The notes below the pieces were generated by a model. The model saw only the letters and a list, made by a program, of their open reading frames with translations, searched no databases and was not told where the DNA came from. From Lentisalinibacter sp037382365 (GTDB lineage Bacteria; Pseudomonadota; Gammaproteobacteria; Steroidobacterales; Woeseiaceae), in contig JARRPZ010000048.1 in NCBI GenBank assembly GCA_037382365.1, forward strand, positions 1-29,588: 29,588 nucleotides of DNA, written 5' to 3'. Numbering within the stretch: position 1 is the stretch's first letter; each line of letters opens with the position of its first letter. The position numbers were made by a program, and so were the translations under genes. Positions 1-8,237 of this stretch are shown here, piece after piece.

Positions 1-11
1 CCGGATTTCCC

Positions 12-69
12 CGATGGGCTAAACCTACCAGCCCGGTGGCATCGTTACGCTTGATGAGCGTAAACATCA
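12..69 (+). other. possible structured leader upstream of the metalloprotease gene
   Basis: Several inverted repeats crowd this leader. TTACGCT (45-51) pairs perfectly with AGCGTAA (57-63) around the loop TGATG (52-56). That loop is itself complementary to CATCA (65-69), so two hairpins compete for the same bases. Further upstream CGATG (12-16) can pair with CATCG (40-44), enclosing a GGGCT/AGCCC stem. I do not recognise a known riboswitch class. The structure could equally be the 3' end of a truncated upstream element. Low confidence that it is functional. Confidence 0.22.
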
Positions 70-133
70 GCGGAGACGTCAACCGTATGGCCTGTCGGAG
101 CCTTTTGGCACAAATGCAACGACTGAGGACTAC

Positions 134-2107
134 ATGATGAATCACGAATCACGCGCCTCTTTACCGGCCGTTCTCGCGGTCGCGGCTGCGAGCTTCCTGG
201 TCGCCGGCATTATTGCTGCGGCACCGCCCGACAATAGGGGTGCGACGCCGCCGGGGCTCATAAAGAATTCATCTCGTGCAGCGAACGTCGACCTGCCGAG
301 CCATGCCAAGGCTGGCACGGGCGTTGCGGGCGACCTCGACGCCGCGGCGCTCGACGCCCGCAAGCTGAACCTGACCCTTGCCGACGGGCGCACCATCGAG
401 GCGCGACTGCAGCGCGTCGTGAAGGACGAGAATGCGGGCCAGCAGTCCTGGGTCGGCGTGGCGGTCGACATGCCGGGCAGCATGCTCGTCATGACCAAAT
501 ATCGCGGGGTCACCACGGGCTTCCTCACCTATGGCAGCGAGACGTGGGAGCTGATGCCGGCGAAAAACGGCAAGCACGTCTTCTACCAGGTGGATGACGA
601 TAAATTGCCGACCGAGGAACCCGTGTTGTTCCCGGACGACGTGGATCTCGATACCGGCGGCACCAGCGATTACGGTACGGGTGGGGCAACCGACGCCGAT
701 GCTGACTATGTTCACGATTTGTTGGTCGTCTATACGCCGGCTGCCCGCTCTGCGGTCGGTCAGGCGACGCTCGAGTCACAGATACAGAATGCGGTTGCGG
801 CAGCGAATCAGGCCTATCTCAATAGTGGCGTGAATATCACGTTGAATCTGGTGGGCATGCAGGAGATCGCCTATTCGGAGCCAGGGGATTCGTCAACCAC
901 GCTCTCCCACCTTCGCGGTACGAATGACGGCCAGATGGACGGGGTCCACTCGCTGCGTGACCGCCTGGGCGCGGACCTCGTTTCATTGGTCACGAATAGC
1001 CTCAGTAGTTGCGGGATTGCGTATTCGATGCGATCGGAAAGTTCGGCTTATGCCTCCAGCGCGTTCAACGTCGTGAAGAGGCGTTGCTTCAGCAACCACT
1101 CTCTCGCCCACGAGGTCGGCCACAACCAGGGCAACATGCACAACCGGGAAAGTACGTCGAACACCGGTGCGTTTGCCTATTCCTACGGATTCCGTCGCTG
1201 CACGAGTGACGGCACCGGGTTCCGAACGGTGATGTCCTACAGCTGTTCCGGCGCCAATCGTGTCACCCAGTTCTCCAATCCGAACGTCAATTTCAACGGC
1301 TATCCGACCGGTATCGCCTACGAGAGCGATCCGGGCGGCTCGGCTGAAAACGTGCGCTCGATGAACAATACGGCCGATACGGTTGCAGCCTACCGGGGTG
1401 CCAGCGGCGGAGGCAGTGAGCCGACGACCGAGCCGACGGCACCGAACGCGCCCTCCAGCATCTCCGCGACGGCCGATTCCTCGACGCGGGTGACCGTGCG
1501 CTGGAGGGACAATTCCGACAACGAGACGGGTTTCCGACTCGAGCGTTCGGCTAACGGCGTGGACTTCTCGGAGATCGCGACGCTCGGCGCCGGTACGACC
1601 AGTTACCGTGATAGTGGTCTGTCCTCCAGGACCACCTATTACTATCGTGTCCGGGCGTACAACAGCGTCGGCAACTCGGGCTTTTCGAACACGGATTCGG
1701 TGACCACGCCGGACGAAGAAGCGCCGCCGCCGGCCGCGCCGTCGAGCGTAGCCGCCACGAATAACGGCGACGGCTCCGCGACCGTGAGCTGGACGGACGC
1801 CTCCTCGAACGAGACCGGCTTCGAGATCCAGCGCGAGACATGGGACACCCGGAAGTCGACCTGGAGTCAGACGAAGACGGTCGGCTCTGTGCCTGCCGGA
1901 GTGACCAGCATGGCCGATCAGAGCGGCCCGGGTACCTATCGTTACCGCGTCCGCGCCGTGAATGGCTCGGCAGCGTCCGCCTATGCCGGACCGGCGAGTA
2001 CGACGGTGACCGGGGGCGACTCCACGAACAACGGTCCGGGCAACGGCAGGGGCGGTGGCAGTGACGGTGGCGGCAAACCCGGCAACGGCCACGGCAGGAA
2101 CAAGTAG
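134..2107 (+). CDS. secreted M12-like (reprolysin-type) zinc metalloprotease with two FnIII domains
   Basis: The product is predicted to be an exported zinc endopeptidase of the metzincin group. Residues 12-31 form a hydrophobic signal segment. Residues about 35-190 look like a propeptide. The catalytic domain follows at about 193-425, with the zinc motif HEVGHNQGNMH (His326, Glu327, His330, His336) and a downstream Met-turn, VMSYSC. Two fibronectin type III domains lie at about 437-525 and 533-627. The last 30 residues are a Gly/Asn/Ser-rich, probably disordered tail with no hydrophobic anchor, so the mature enzyme is probably released or loosely surface-held. The start is ATG at 134, with GAGGA about 6 bases upstream; a second ATG at 137 is possible. 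A strong terminator follows, so the gene is probably monocistronic. Family placement is firm from the motif; the substrate is unknown. Confidence 0.88.
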   Translation: MMNHESRASLPAVLAVAAASFLVAGIIAAAPPDNRGATPPGLIKNSSRAANVDLPSHAKAGTGVAGDLDAAALDARKLNLTLADGRTIEARLQRVVKDENAGQQSWVGVAVDMPGSMLVMTKYRGVTTGFLTYGSETWELMPAKNGKHVFYQVDDDKLPTEEPVLFPDDVDLDTGGTSDYGTGGATDADADYVHDLLVVYTPAARSAVGQATLESQIQNAVAAANQAYLNSGVNITLNLVGMQEIAYSEPGDSSTTLSHLRGTNDGQMDGVHSLRDRLGADLVSLVTNSLSSCGIAYSMRSESSAYASSAFNVVKRRCFSNHSLAHEVGHNQGNMHNRESTSNTGAFAYSYGFRRCTSDGTGFRTVMSYSCSGANRVTQFSNPNVNFNGYPTGIAYESDPGGSAENVRSMNNTADTVAAYRGASGGGSEPTTEPTAPNAPSSISATADSSTRVTVRWRDNSDNETGFRLERSANGVDFSEIATLGAGTTSYRDSGLSSRTTYYYRVRAYNSVGNSGFSNTDSVTTPDEEAPPPAAPSSVAATNNGDGSATVSWTDASSNETGFEIQRETWDTRKSTWSQTKTVGSVPAGVTSMADQSGPGTYRYRVRAVNGSAASAYAGPASTTVTGGDSTNNGPGNGRGGGSDGGGKPGNGHGRNK

Positions 2108-2139
2108 CGCACGCGCGTCAGTTCGATCCCGTGGCGCCC

Positions 2140-2162
2140 GCGGGCCGGATTGCCCGGCCCGC
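2140..2162 (+). other. GC-rich hairpin between the protease gene and its terminator
   Basis: A perfect 9-base-pair stem, GCGGGCCGG / CCGGCCCGC, with loop ATTGC lies 33 bases after the stop codon. No T-run follows, so by itself it is not an intrinsic terminator. It may protect the 3' end of the transcript or cooperate with the terminator just downstream. Confidence 0.4.
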
Positions 2163-2188
2163 CGGGGTACGGCCCCTGGCATAGGAAG

Positions 2189-2219
2189 CTGCTCCCCCGG
2201 AAACGGGGGGGCAGTTTTT
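2189..2219 (+). terminator. rho-independent terminator of the metalloprotease gene
   Basis: An 11-base-pair stem (2189-2199 with 2204-2214, one G-U pair) is capped by the stable tetraloop GAAA and followed at once by TTTTT (2215-2219). This is a textbook intrinsic terminator. It separates the protease gene from the next transcription unit. Confidence 0.9.
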
Positions 2220-2339
2220 GCGTATCGTGCCCACATACTCCGCGCGTGAACTGCAGCCGTGTCAGAGCGCGGGCGCCGGCGTCCCGGTGCGCTAATATCC
2301 GGGATCATCCGGATCTTGGTTAGCGCTGCCACGCCGAAC

Positions 2340-3329
2340 ATGGACTCACTGACGCAGGCCGTACTCGGCGCCGGCATCGCCGGTGCCGTCGCCCCGGTCG
2401 GACACCGCCGCAAGGCGCTGCTCGCCGGTGCCGCTCTCGGGACGCTGCCGGATCTGGACGTGTTCATCGACTATGGCGGCGCTGTCGAGAACTTCACCTT
2501 CCACCGGGGTTTCAGTCATTCGCTGTTCGTCCTGATGCCCTTCTCGGTGATCGTCTGGTGGCTGCTGAGACGGGTCTGGGTTCCGGTGCGGGAGGCGCCG
2601 GTCCGCTGGTTGGCCGTGATCGGCCTGGCCCTGGTGACGCATCCGCTCCTCGACGCCCATACCGCCTACGGCACGCAATTATTCTGGCCGCTCTCCGTTC
2701 CACCGACCATGTGGGCGACGATCTTCATCATCGACCCGCTGTTCACCCTGCCGTTGCTCCTGGCGACCCTGTTCGCCGCGGTACGGCCGGTCGGCCGGTT
2801 CGCGACTCCGGTGCTGCAGGGGGCCATCGCGCTGGGCGGCGCCTATCTGGCATGGACCTGGCTCGCTCAGGGAGTGGTGCATCGTCACACCGAGCAGGTG
2901 CTCGCCGGCATGGAACTCGCCGGCTCGCCGACGTTTGTGACGCCGACACCCTTCAATACCCTGTTGTGGCGCGTCGTCGTACAGACCCGCGAGGGTTACC
3001 TGGAAGGCTTCGATTCGCTGCTGCTCGATGAGCCGACCATTGATTTCCGGTCGTATGACTCTGATGTCCGGGCCCTCGCCGAGGCGAGCGATGTGTGGGC
3101 CGTCGCCCGCTTGCGCTGGTTTGCGCAAGACTTCGTGAGAGCCGAAGTCAGGGACGGACGGCTGCACGGGAGCGAACTGCGAATGGGGCACGATCCGAAT
3201 TACGTCTTCACTCACGTCGTGGCGGAGCGCGCTAATCCGCACTGGCGGGCGATCCCCACCGCATTGATCCCGGTCCGCTACGACCGGGATGTATTGACCG
3301 AGACTCTGCGGCGCATCCGTTCCCATTGA
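2340..3329 (+). CDS. membrane-bound metal-dependent hydrolase, YdjM/DUF457 type
   Basis: The 329-residue protein belongs to the YdjM-like family of inner-membrane proteins predicted to be metal-dependent hydrolases. It opens with the family-typical MDSLTQAVLGAGIAGAV, followed by a DLDVFID segment. The conserved histidines and aspartate appear in FHRGFSHS and in THPLLDAHTAYGT, spaced between hydrophobic helices. The C-terminal 130 residues are soluble. I place the start at ATG 2340 because that is where the family begins. A GTG at 2259 would add 27 unrelated residues. No good Shine-Dalgarno precedes 2340, so the start is not certain. It stands alone between a terminator and the lemA operon. 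The biochemical function of the family is poorly known. Confidence 0.8.
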   Translation: MDSLTQAVLGAGIAGAVAPVGHRRKALLAGAALGTLPDLDVFIDYGGAVENFTFHRGFSHSLFVLMPFSVIVWWLLRRVWVPVREAPVRWLAVIGLALVTHPLLDAHTAYGTQLFWPLSVPPTMWATIFIIDPLFTLPLLLATLFAAVRPVGRFATPVLQGAIALGGAYLAWTWLAQGVVHRHTEQVLAGMELAGSPTFVTPTPFNTLLWRVVVQTREGYLEGFDSLLLDEPTIDFRSYDSDVRALAEASDVWAVARLRWFAQDFVRAEVRDGRLHGSELRMGHDPNYVFTHVVAERANPHWRAIPTALIPVRYDRDVLTETLRRIRSH

Positions 3330-3404
3330 TCGCCGTCTGCCCGCGAGGCGACCCGCGCTGCCTCGGGAGAAGGGCGGAGGTCGATCACCTGTCGGGGTCG
3401 CCGG

Positions 3405-3433
3405 TCGACGCCTGTGGGATTCCCCGCTAAAGT
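3405..3433 (+). promoter_or_regulatory. weak candidate sigma70 promoter for the lemA operon
   Basis: TCGACG (3405-3410) and TAAAGT (3428-3433) are separated by 17 bases and each match 4 of 6 consensus positions. They lie 43 bases upstream of the lemA start. The proposal rests on position and spacing only. Confidence 0.28.
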
Positions 3434-3476
3434 GCGACCCGAGGCCGCGTCGGCCGGAGTCAGGAGCCTGAAGATC

Positions 3477-4076
3477 ATGAAGAATCTGTTTCGAGCCGGA
3501 GTCGTTTTGTGGGTCGCCGTGCTGCTGAGCGGCTGCGGGTACAACACGCTGAACGCCGGAGACGAAGCCATCACGGCCGCCTGGTCGGAAGTGGTCAACC
3601 AGTACAAACGACGTGCCGACCTGATACCGAACCTCGTGAAGACGGTCGAAGGCTTCGCAGCCCAGGAACGCGAGGTGCTGGTCGGTGTCACGGAGGCGCG
3701 ATCCAGGGTCAACGCGATCCAGGTCGACTCGGATATGGTGAATGATCCACAGGCCGTCCAGCAGTTCCAGGAAGCCCAGGGCGAACTCTCCAGTGCGCTC
3801 TCCCGCCTGCTGGTGACCGTAGAGCGTTATCCGGAGCTGAAGTCGGACGCGAATTTCCGCGAACTGCAGGCCCAGCTCGAGGGCACGGAGAATCGCATCA
3901 CCGTGGCACGGAACCGCTACATCGAGGCGGTGAGAGAGTACAACACGGTCGTCCGCTCCTTCCCCACCAACCTGACGGCCATGGTTTTCGGTTTCGACGT
4001 GAAGCCGAATTTCGGCGTCGAGAACGAAGCGGAGATCGCCGAGCCGCCCGAGGTGTCCTTCGGGGAGAGCCAGTAG
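3477..4076 (+). CDS. lemA: LemA family lipoprotein
   Basis: The 199-residue product is a LemA-family protein: an N-terminal membrane segment followed by a long helical domain. The N-terminus carries a lipobox, LSGC with Cys20 as the probable lipidation site, so it is likely anchored to a membrane as a lipoprotein. The conserved LemA stretch begins at YNTLNAGDEAI and includes WSEVVNQYKRRADLIPNLV, typical of the family. The start is ATG 3477, with AGGAG at about 3462-3466; upstream in-frame codons do not belong to the family. It is 7 bases from the following TPM gene. LemA next to TPM-domain (YgcG-like) proteins is a recurrent bacterial pairing. The molecular role is unknown, though envelope quality control or stress response has been suggested for the family. 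Confidence 0.92.
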   Translation: MKNLFRAGVVLWVAVLLSGCGYNTLNAGDEAITAAWSEVVNQYKRRADLIPNLVKTVEGFAAQEREVLVGVTEARSRVNAIQVDSDMVNDPQAVQQFQEAQGELSSALSRLLVTVERYPELKSDANFRELQAQLEGTENRITVARNRYIEAVREYNTVVRSFPTNLTAMVFGFDVKPNFGVENEAEIAEPPEVSFGESQ

Positions 4077-4083
4077 GCCACCG

Positions 4084-4941
4084 ATGCGCCGGCTCTGCTC
4101 CCTGGCGGCCGTCTGGCTGCTGACGGTCGCCGCCGTCGCGGCCCAGCCGCTGCAGGACGTCCCGACACTGCGGGAGCGGGTGACGGACCTCGCCGGTGCG
4201 CTGAACCCGGCCGAGCGGGCGGCGCTCGAAAGCCGTCTCGCCGACATCGAATCCCGCACCGGCAGTCAGGTCGCGATACTGCTCGTCGAGACGACCGCCC
4301 CGGAGCCCATCGAGGCGTACGCGATCCGCGTCGTCGACCGCTGGCGGCTCGGGCGGGCCGAGGTGGACGATGGCGTGCTGATCCTGGTCGCCACCGAGGA
4401 TCGTGCGCTGCGCGTCGAAGTTGGCTACGGCCTGGAAGGTGCGCTGCCGGATGCCCTCGCTTATCGCATCATCAACAACATCATCACGCCCCGGTTCGCG
4501 GGGGGAGATTATTCGGCAGGTCTCGAGGCGGGGGTGGAGGCGATCGCCGGCGTGATCGAAGGCGAGGGGCTGCCGGCGCCTGAGGCATCACCACCGGCCG
4601 TCGGCATGGCGATACAGGACCTGTTGCCGGTCATCCTGGTCATTGCATTCATCATCGGCATGCCGCTGAAGCGGATGCTCGGTCTTCTGCCGGGTGCCCT
4701 CGCCACGGGCGGGATAGCCGGCTTCGTGGCATGGCTCCTTGTCGGTGCGATTGCGGCGGGCGTCTTTGCCGGCATCGTCGCTTTCGTAGTGAGTCTGGTC
4801 ACCTCCGGCGGCTCGGGGCGCTGGTCCAGCGGCGGTGGTTTCGGTGGCGGCTTCGGGCGCGGCGGGGGATTCGGTGGTGGCGGCGGCTTCGGCGGCGGTG
4901 GCGGTGGTTTCGGCGGCGGCGGTGCCTCGGGCCGCTGGTGA
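4084..4941 (+). CDS. TPM-domain (YgcG family) membrane protein with glycine-rich tail
   Basis: The 285-residue protein starts with a signal peptide (residues 1-20, ending AAVAAQP). The TPM domain follows at about 25-155, with the family hallmarks SRTGSQVAILLVETT, DDGVLILVA and VEVGYGLEGALPD. Two hydrophobic segments lie at about 178-198 and 200-240. The last 45 residues are almost pure Gly/Phe (GGGFGGGFGRGGGFGG type), the usual end of this family. TPM domains probably face the periplasm here, anchored by the later helices. The gene lies 7 bases after lemA and 5 bases before a second TPM gene, so the three are almost surely co-transcribed. A function in membrane-protein maintenance is inferred from the family, not shown by the sequence. 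Confidence 0.9.
   Translation: MRRLCSLAAVWLLTVAAVAAQPLQDVPTLRERVTDLAGALNPAERAALESRLADIESRTGSQVAILLVETTAPEPIEAYAIRVVDRWRLGRAEVDDGVLILVATEDRALRVEVGYGLEGALPDALAYRIINNIITPRFAGGDYSAGLEAGVEAIAGVIEGEGLPAPEASPPAVGMAIQDLLPVILVIAFIIGMPLKRMLGLLPGALATGGIAGFVAWLLVGAIAAGVFAGIVAFVVSLVTSGGSGRWSSGGGFGGGFGRGGGFGGGGGFGGGGGGFGGGGASGRW
4831..4926 (+). repeat. imperfect GGN-TTC-GGN tandem repeat encoding a Gly/Phe-rich tail
   Basis: The DNA is built from degenerate glycine codons interrupted by TTC, giving repeated GGxFGG units. It forms the C-terminus of the TPM protein. Low-complexity DNA of this kind can change length by slippage, so tail length may vary between strains. Confidence 0.7.
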
Positions 4942-4946
4942 GCCAT

Positions 4947-5438
4947 ATGAACCGCTACTTCGCCAATCTGCTCACCACCCGGTTCGCTCTCCGGCGCGCC
5001 TTCCCGGCATCCGTCCTCGCGGAGATCGAGGGCGCCGTCCGGGCCGCGGAGCAGAACCACCGGGCGCAGATCTGCTTCGCGATCGAGACGGCTCTCGACC
5101 TGCCGGCGCTGATCCGCGGCGTCACGCCCCGTGATCGCGCTGTGGAGGCTTTCGCCACACTCGGTGTCTGGGATACGGCCGAGAACAGTGGCGTGCTCAT
5201 CTATGTCCTGCTCGCCGAGCACGACATCGAGGTCGTGGCCGACCGCGGTTACGACGGCCTCGTGTCAGCCGAAGACTGGTGCAATGTCTGCGACGATATC
5301 CGCCTGGAGTTCCGGCAGGGGCGGTTCCGCGAAGGCGCCCTGAAAGGCATCGACGACGTGTCCGCGATCATCGAACGGCACTTCCCCGGGACCGCCGCCG
5401 CCGGCAACGAACTCGGTGACCGGCCCCGGCTGATCTGA
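4947..5438 (+). CDS. second TPM-domain protein, no membrane segments
   Basis: The 163-residue product consists of little more than a TPM domain. It shows the same order of motifs as its upstream neighbour: HRAQICFAIETALD, GVLIYVLLAEHDIEVVADRGYDG and a C-terminal helical part. It lacks a signal peptide and has no transmembrane helix, so it is probably cytoplasmic or peripheral. I chose ATG 4947, 5 bases after the preceding stop, because upstream in-frame sequence overlaps the glycine-rich tail of the previous gene. It closes the lemA-TPM-TPM operon. The pair of an anchored and a soluble TPM protein beside LemA is known from other proteobacteria. The precise role is unknown. Confidence 0.85.
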   Translation: MNRYFANLLTTRFALRRAFPASVLAEIEGAVRAAEQNHRAQICFAIETALDLPALIRGVTPRDRAVEAFATLGVWDTAENSGVLIYVLLAEHDIEVVADRGYDGLVSAEDWCNVCDDIRLEFRQGRFREGALKGIDDVSAIIERHFPGTAAAGNELGDRPRLI

Positions 5439-5549
5439 CCGGGCGGCTATCAGGACGCGGTTCCCATCGTTGTCACGATCAGGTGCCGGATCGCCGATTC
5501 CTCCCGGCGCCCGGCACCGTGGCCGTGGAACCGATGCCGGCTTCCTGCG

Positions 5550-5915
5550 ATGATGCGCGCCATGAAGCGGAGCGAATTCGAGAGCGTGGTCCGCGAGGCC
5601 ATCGAAGGACTGGACGACTGGGTCCGGGAGGCGCTGCACAACATCGAAGTGCTGGTGCTGGACGAGGCGGACGAGGAACTGGACCCGGGCGGCGAGGGGC
5701 TGCTCGGTCTCTATACGGGCATCCCGCTGACGGAGCGCAGTGTCGAAGATGCCGGAGAACTGCCCGATGTCATCTACATCTTCCGCCGGCCCCATCTGGA
5801 GATGGGATTGGCCCATGACGAGCTGTGCGTCGAGATCCGCAAGACGCTGCTGCACGAGATCGCCCATTATTTCGGCATCGACGACGACCACCTCGACGAG
5901 ATCGGTTATGCCTGA
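5550..5915 (+). CDS. small zincin-like metallopeptidase (DUF1025/MMP1 type)
   Basis: The 121-residue protein matches the compact bacterial metallopeptidase family with minimal zincin fold. The zinc motif HEIAHYFGIDDDHLDEIG gives His102, Glu103, His106 and a downstream Glu117. The conserved LLGLYTGIPLTER and IYIFRRP segments precede it. Family members are usually 115-140 residues, so this is full length. No signal peptide is present, so it is cytoplasmic. Three in-frame ATGs (5550, 5553, 5562) compete as starts and none has a clear Shine-Dalgarno; the third gives MKRSEFE, close to the family N-terminus. The sulfotransferase gene starts only about 12 bases downstream, so the two are likely co-transcribed. 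The substrate is unknown. Confidence 0.85.
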   Translation: MMRAMKRSEFESVVREAIEGLDDWVREALHNIEVLVLDEADEELDPGGEGLLGLYTGIPLTERSVEDAGELPDVIYIFRRPHLEMGLAHDELCVEIRKTLLHEIAHYFGIDDDHLDEIGYA

Positions 5916-5927
5916 GGACTTGTGCGC

Positions 5928-6836
5928 ATGATCGCGGTACCGCATGGGCGGCGCGCCGAGACGTTCGAAGAGTTCGAAGCGGCAATCGGGTCTTTCATCA
6001 GCCACGAGAGTATCGTGCGCGGCCTCGCGTTCCGGCTGCGGCCGACGGACGTGGTCATCACGCCGTTCGCGAAGTCCGGCACGACCTGGCTGCAGCAGAT
6101 CGTGCACACGCTTCGCACCGGCGGCGACGAGGATTTCGACGACATCTCCCGCGTGGTGCCCTGGATCGAGACCGCTTTCGATCTCGGACTCGACCTCGAA
6201 GCGCCGCAGCGGGCCGCACCGAGGGCTTTCAAGAGCCACCTGCCGGCGGACCAGATACCACCGGGCGGACGCTACATCGTCAGCGTCAGGAATCCCGGCG
6301 ACGCCCTCGTCTCGATGTATCACTTCATGGAGGGCTGGTTATTCCGGCCGGGCAGCATCGACATGGCGACGTTCGCGCGAGGGAAGTTCCTGCGCCGCGG
6401 AGAGGGCAGGGACTACTGGCACCACCTCGCGTCCTGGTGGCCTCGACGCCATGACCCGGACGTGCTGCTGCTCTGCTACGAGCTCATGCGCGAGGATCGG
6501 GCTGGTGCCATCCGGCGCATCGCCGACTTCATCGGCGTCCCACTGGACGACAGCTTGCTGGAACTCACGCTCGAGCGATCCTCGATGGACTACATGTTGT
6601 CGAACCGGCACCGCTATGACGACCGGCTGATGCGGGAGCTGAGCGAGGCCCGGTTCGCGCTGCCGACGGGCAGCGATTCCGCGAAAGTCCGTCGCGGCGA
6701 GACCGGTGCTCATCGCCGCGAAGTGGATGCGGCGACCGCCGCACAACTCGACCGGGTATGGGACGAGATCATCGCCGACCCCTTCGGCCTGGCGACCTAC
6801 GACGACTTCGTCGCGGCGATGCGGGCAGCTCGCTGA
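5928..6836 (+). CDS. PAPS-dependent sulfotransferase (Sulfotransfer_1, SULT-like)
   Basis: The product should transfer a sulfonate group from PAPS to a hydroxyl or amine of a small acceptor. The 5'-phosphosulfate loop is KSGTTWLQQI, at about residues 49-58. A FKSHLP segment follows, matching the catalytic-His region of cytosolic SULT enzymes. The 3'-phosphate-binding strand YIVSVRNPGDALVS comes next. The C-terminal KVRRGETGAHR matches the family's RKG-type end. At about 302 residues it is full length. I prefer ATG 5928, with GAGGA 9 bases upstream, over the GTG at 5922, where the spacing is only 3. It is cytoplasmic. It sits between the small metallopeptidase and an FAD oxidase gene, which gives no acceptor but suggests a tailoring role. 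Fold confidence is high; substrate unknown. Confidence 0.88.
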   Translation: MIAVPHGRRAETFEEFEAAIGSFISHESIVRGLAFRLRPTDVVITPFAKSGTTWLQQIVHTLRTGGDEDFDDISRVVPWIETAFDLGLDLEAPQRAAPRAFKSHLPADQIPPGGRYIVSVRNPGDALVSMYHFMEGWLFRPGSIDMATFARGKFLRRGEGRDYWHHLASWWPRRHDPDVLLLCYELMREDRAGAIRRIADFIGVPLDDSLLELTLERSSMDYMLSNRHRYDDRLMRELSEARFALPTGSDSAKVRRGETGAHRREVDAATAAQLDRVWDEIIADPFGLATYDDFVAAMRAAR

Positions 6837-6899
6837 CGCCCCGCTGTCGGAACGCATGGCTTGAGTCGGGCCGCGGGGTCGTGGAAACTGCCTCGCATC

Positions 6900-8234
6900 A
6901 TGAGGATAGCCATCATCGGGGCCGGTATCAGCGGCCTGTCCACCGCTTTCTATATCCGCCGCTCCCGGCCGGACTGGCACATCGCCGTGTTCGATTCCGA
7001 ACCGGTGCCCGGCGGAACCATGCATACCGCCGACGTGGAGGGATTCCGGTTCGAGGCGGGTGGCAACGGTTTCCTGTCGAACAAGCCGGACAGCCTGCAG
7101 CTGGTGGAGGACGCGGGGGCATCGGAGCTCCTGCTACCGAGTTCCGACGAGGCGCGCAGGCGCTTCATTTACCGGGACGGGCTGCAACCACTACCGGAAT
7201 CTCCGCCTGCGTTCCTGAAGAGCGGACTGATCGGCTGGCCGGCGAAGCTGCGGGTCGCGGCGGAGCCGTTCATACCGGCACGCAAGAGCGGTCCGTCGGA
7301 GTCCCTGCAGGAATTCGGGTACCGCCGTCTCGGCAAGGGGTTCACCGATGTCTTCCTGGACGCGATGGTGGCAGGCATCTACGCGACCACCCCGGACAAG
7401 GTGTCCGTCGAGGCGGCGTTCCCCCTCGTCGTGGCGCTGGAGCGCGAGCACGGCGGGCTCTTCCGCGGCATGCTGGCGAAGCGCCGCAAAGAGGCGGGCC
7501 CCGGCGGCATCCTCATGAGCTTCCGGGGCGGTGTCAGCACCTTCATCGAGCATCTGCACGGGGTGATCGACGCGGAGTGGCGCCTCGGTGAACCGGTCAC
7601 CGGCCTGCTCCATCGGAGCGGGCGTTACGTCCTCCGCACGACGGGCGATACCCCGGAATTCGACCGGGTGGTGATCGCCACGCCGTCCTACGCCGCCGCC
7701 TCCATGCTCGGCGATCTGGACGGGGAGCTGGCGAAACGAATCGCGGCGATCGACTATTCGCCGGTGGCCGTGGTGGGGTTGGGATATCGGCAGCTCGGGC
7801 GGGACCTCGCGGGTTTCGGACTGCTGACCACCACGCGCGCGCAACTGCCGGTTCTGGGCGTGCTCTGGGACACGAGTATCTTCCCGGATCGCGGGCCGCC
7901 GGGCACGAGCATCCTGCGGCTGATCATCGGCGGGCAGCGGAATCCGGAGCTCGTCGACCAGGACGATAAGGGACTCGTGCATACGGCGCTGGAAGGGGTA
8001 CGGGAGACGATGGGCGTGACGACGGACCCGGACGTTACCTATGTCAAGCGCTGGCCCCGCGGCATCCCGAGCTACGCGCCAGGCCACATCGACCGCGTCG
8101 ACGGTATCTTCGAGCGGCTGGCGAGTCACGGCGGACTGTACCTGAACAACAACGCCTACCGGGGCATCGCCATGAACGACTGTGTCCGCAACGGTCGCCT
8201 GGTGGCGGAACGGGTGATCGGGGAGGCCGGCTGA
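6900..8234 (+). CDS. hemY: FAD-dependent protoporphyrinogen oxidase-like protein (HemY type)
   Basis: The 444-residue flavoprotein resembles oxygen-dependent protoporphyrinogen IX oxidase, which makes protoporphyrin IX in haem synthesis. The N-terminal dinucleotide fold is IIGAGISGLSTAF, residues 4-16. HemY-typical stretches follow: GGTMHT and FEAGGNGFLSNKPD, then a QEFGYRRLGKGFTDVFLD segment leading into GIYATTPDKVSVEAAFP, and DTSIFPDRGPPG. The C-terminal FAD motif is GLYLNNNAYRGIAMNDCV. The start is ATG 6900, directly before the flavin fold; the upstream in-frame ATG would add 13 unrelated residues. It lies 3 bases before the methyltransferase gene, so the two are probably translationally linked. 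Related flavin amine oxidases share the fold, so another substrate is possible given the sulfotransferase and methyltransferase neighbours. Confidence 0.8.
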   Translation: MRIAIIGAGISGLSTAFYIRRSRPDWHIAVFDSEPVPGGTMHTADVEGFRFEAGGNGFLSNKPDSLQLVEDAGASELLLPSSDEARRRFIYRDGLQPLPESPPAFLKSGLIGWPAKLRVAAEPFIPARKSGPSESLQEFGYRRLGKGFTDVFLDAMVAGIYATTPDKVSVEAAFPLVVALEREHGGLFRGMLAKRRKEAGPGGILMSFRGGVSTFIEHLHGVIDAEWRLGEPVTGLLHRSGRYVLRTTGDTPEFDRVVIATPSYAAASMLGDLDGELAKRIAAIDYSPVAVVGLGYRQLGRDLAGFGLLTTTRAQLPVLGVLWDTSIFPDRGPPGTSILRLIIGGQRNPELVDQDDKGLVHTALEGVRETMGVTTDPDVTYVKRWPRGIPSYAPGHIDRVDGIFERLASHGGLYLNNNAYRGIAMNDCVRNGRLVAERVIGEAG

Positions 8235-8237
8235 GTC

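Noticed and set aside
45..69. H-type pseudoknot in the protease leader
   Set aside because: The connecting loops would be 0 and 1 base long, too short to cross helices of 5 and 7 base pairs. Alternative hairpins are the more plausible reading.
104..119. Sigma54-like promoter before the protease gene (TTGGCAC followed by TGCAAC)
   Set aside because: GG and GC are separated by 7 bases instead of the required 10, so the elements are on the wrong helical spacing.
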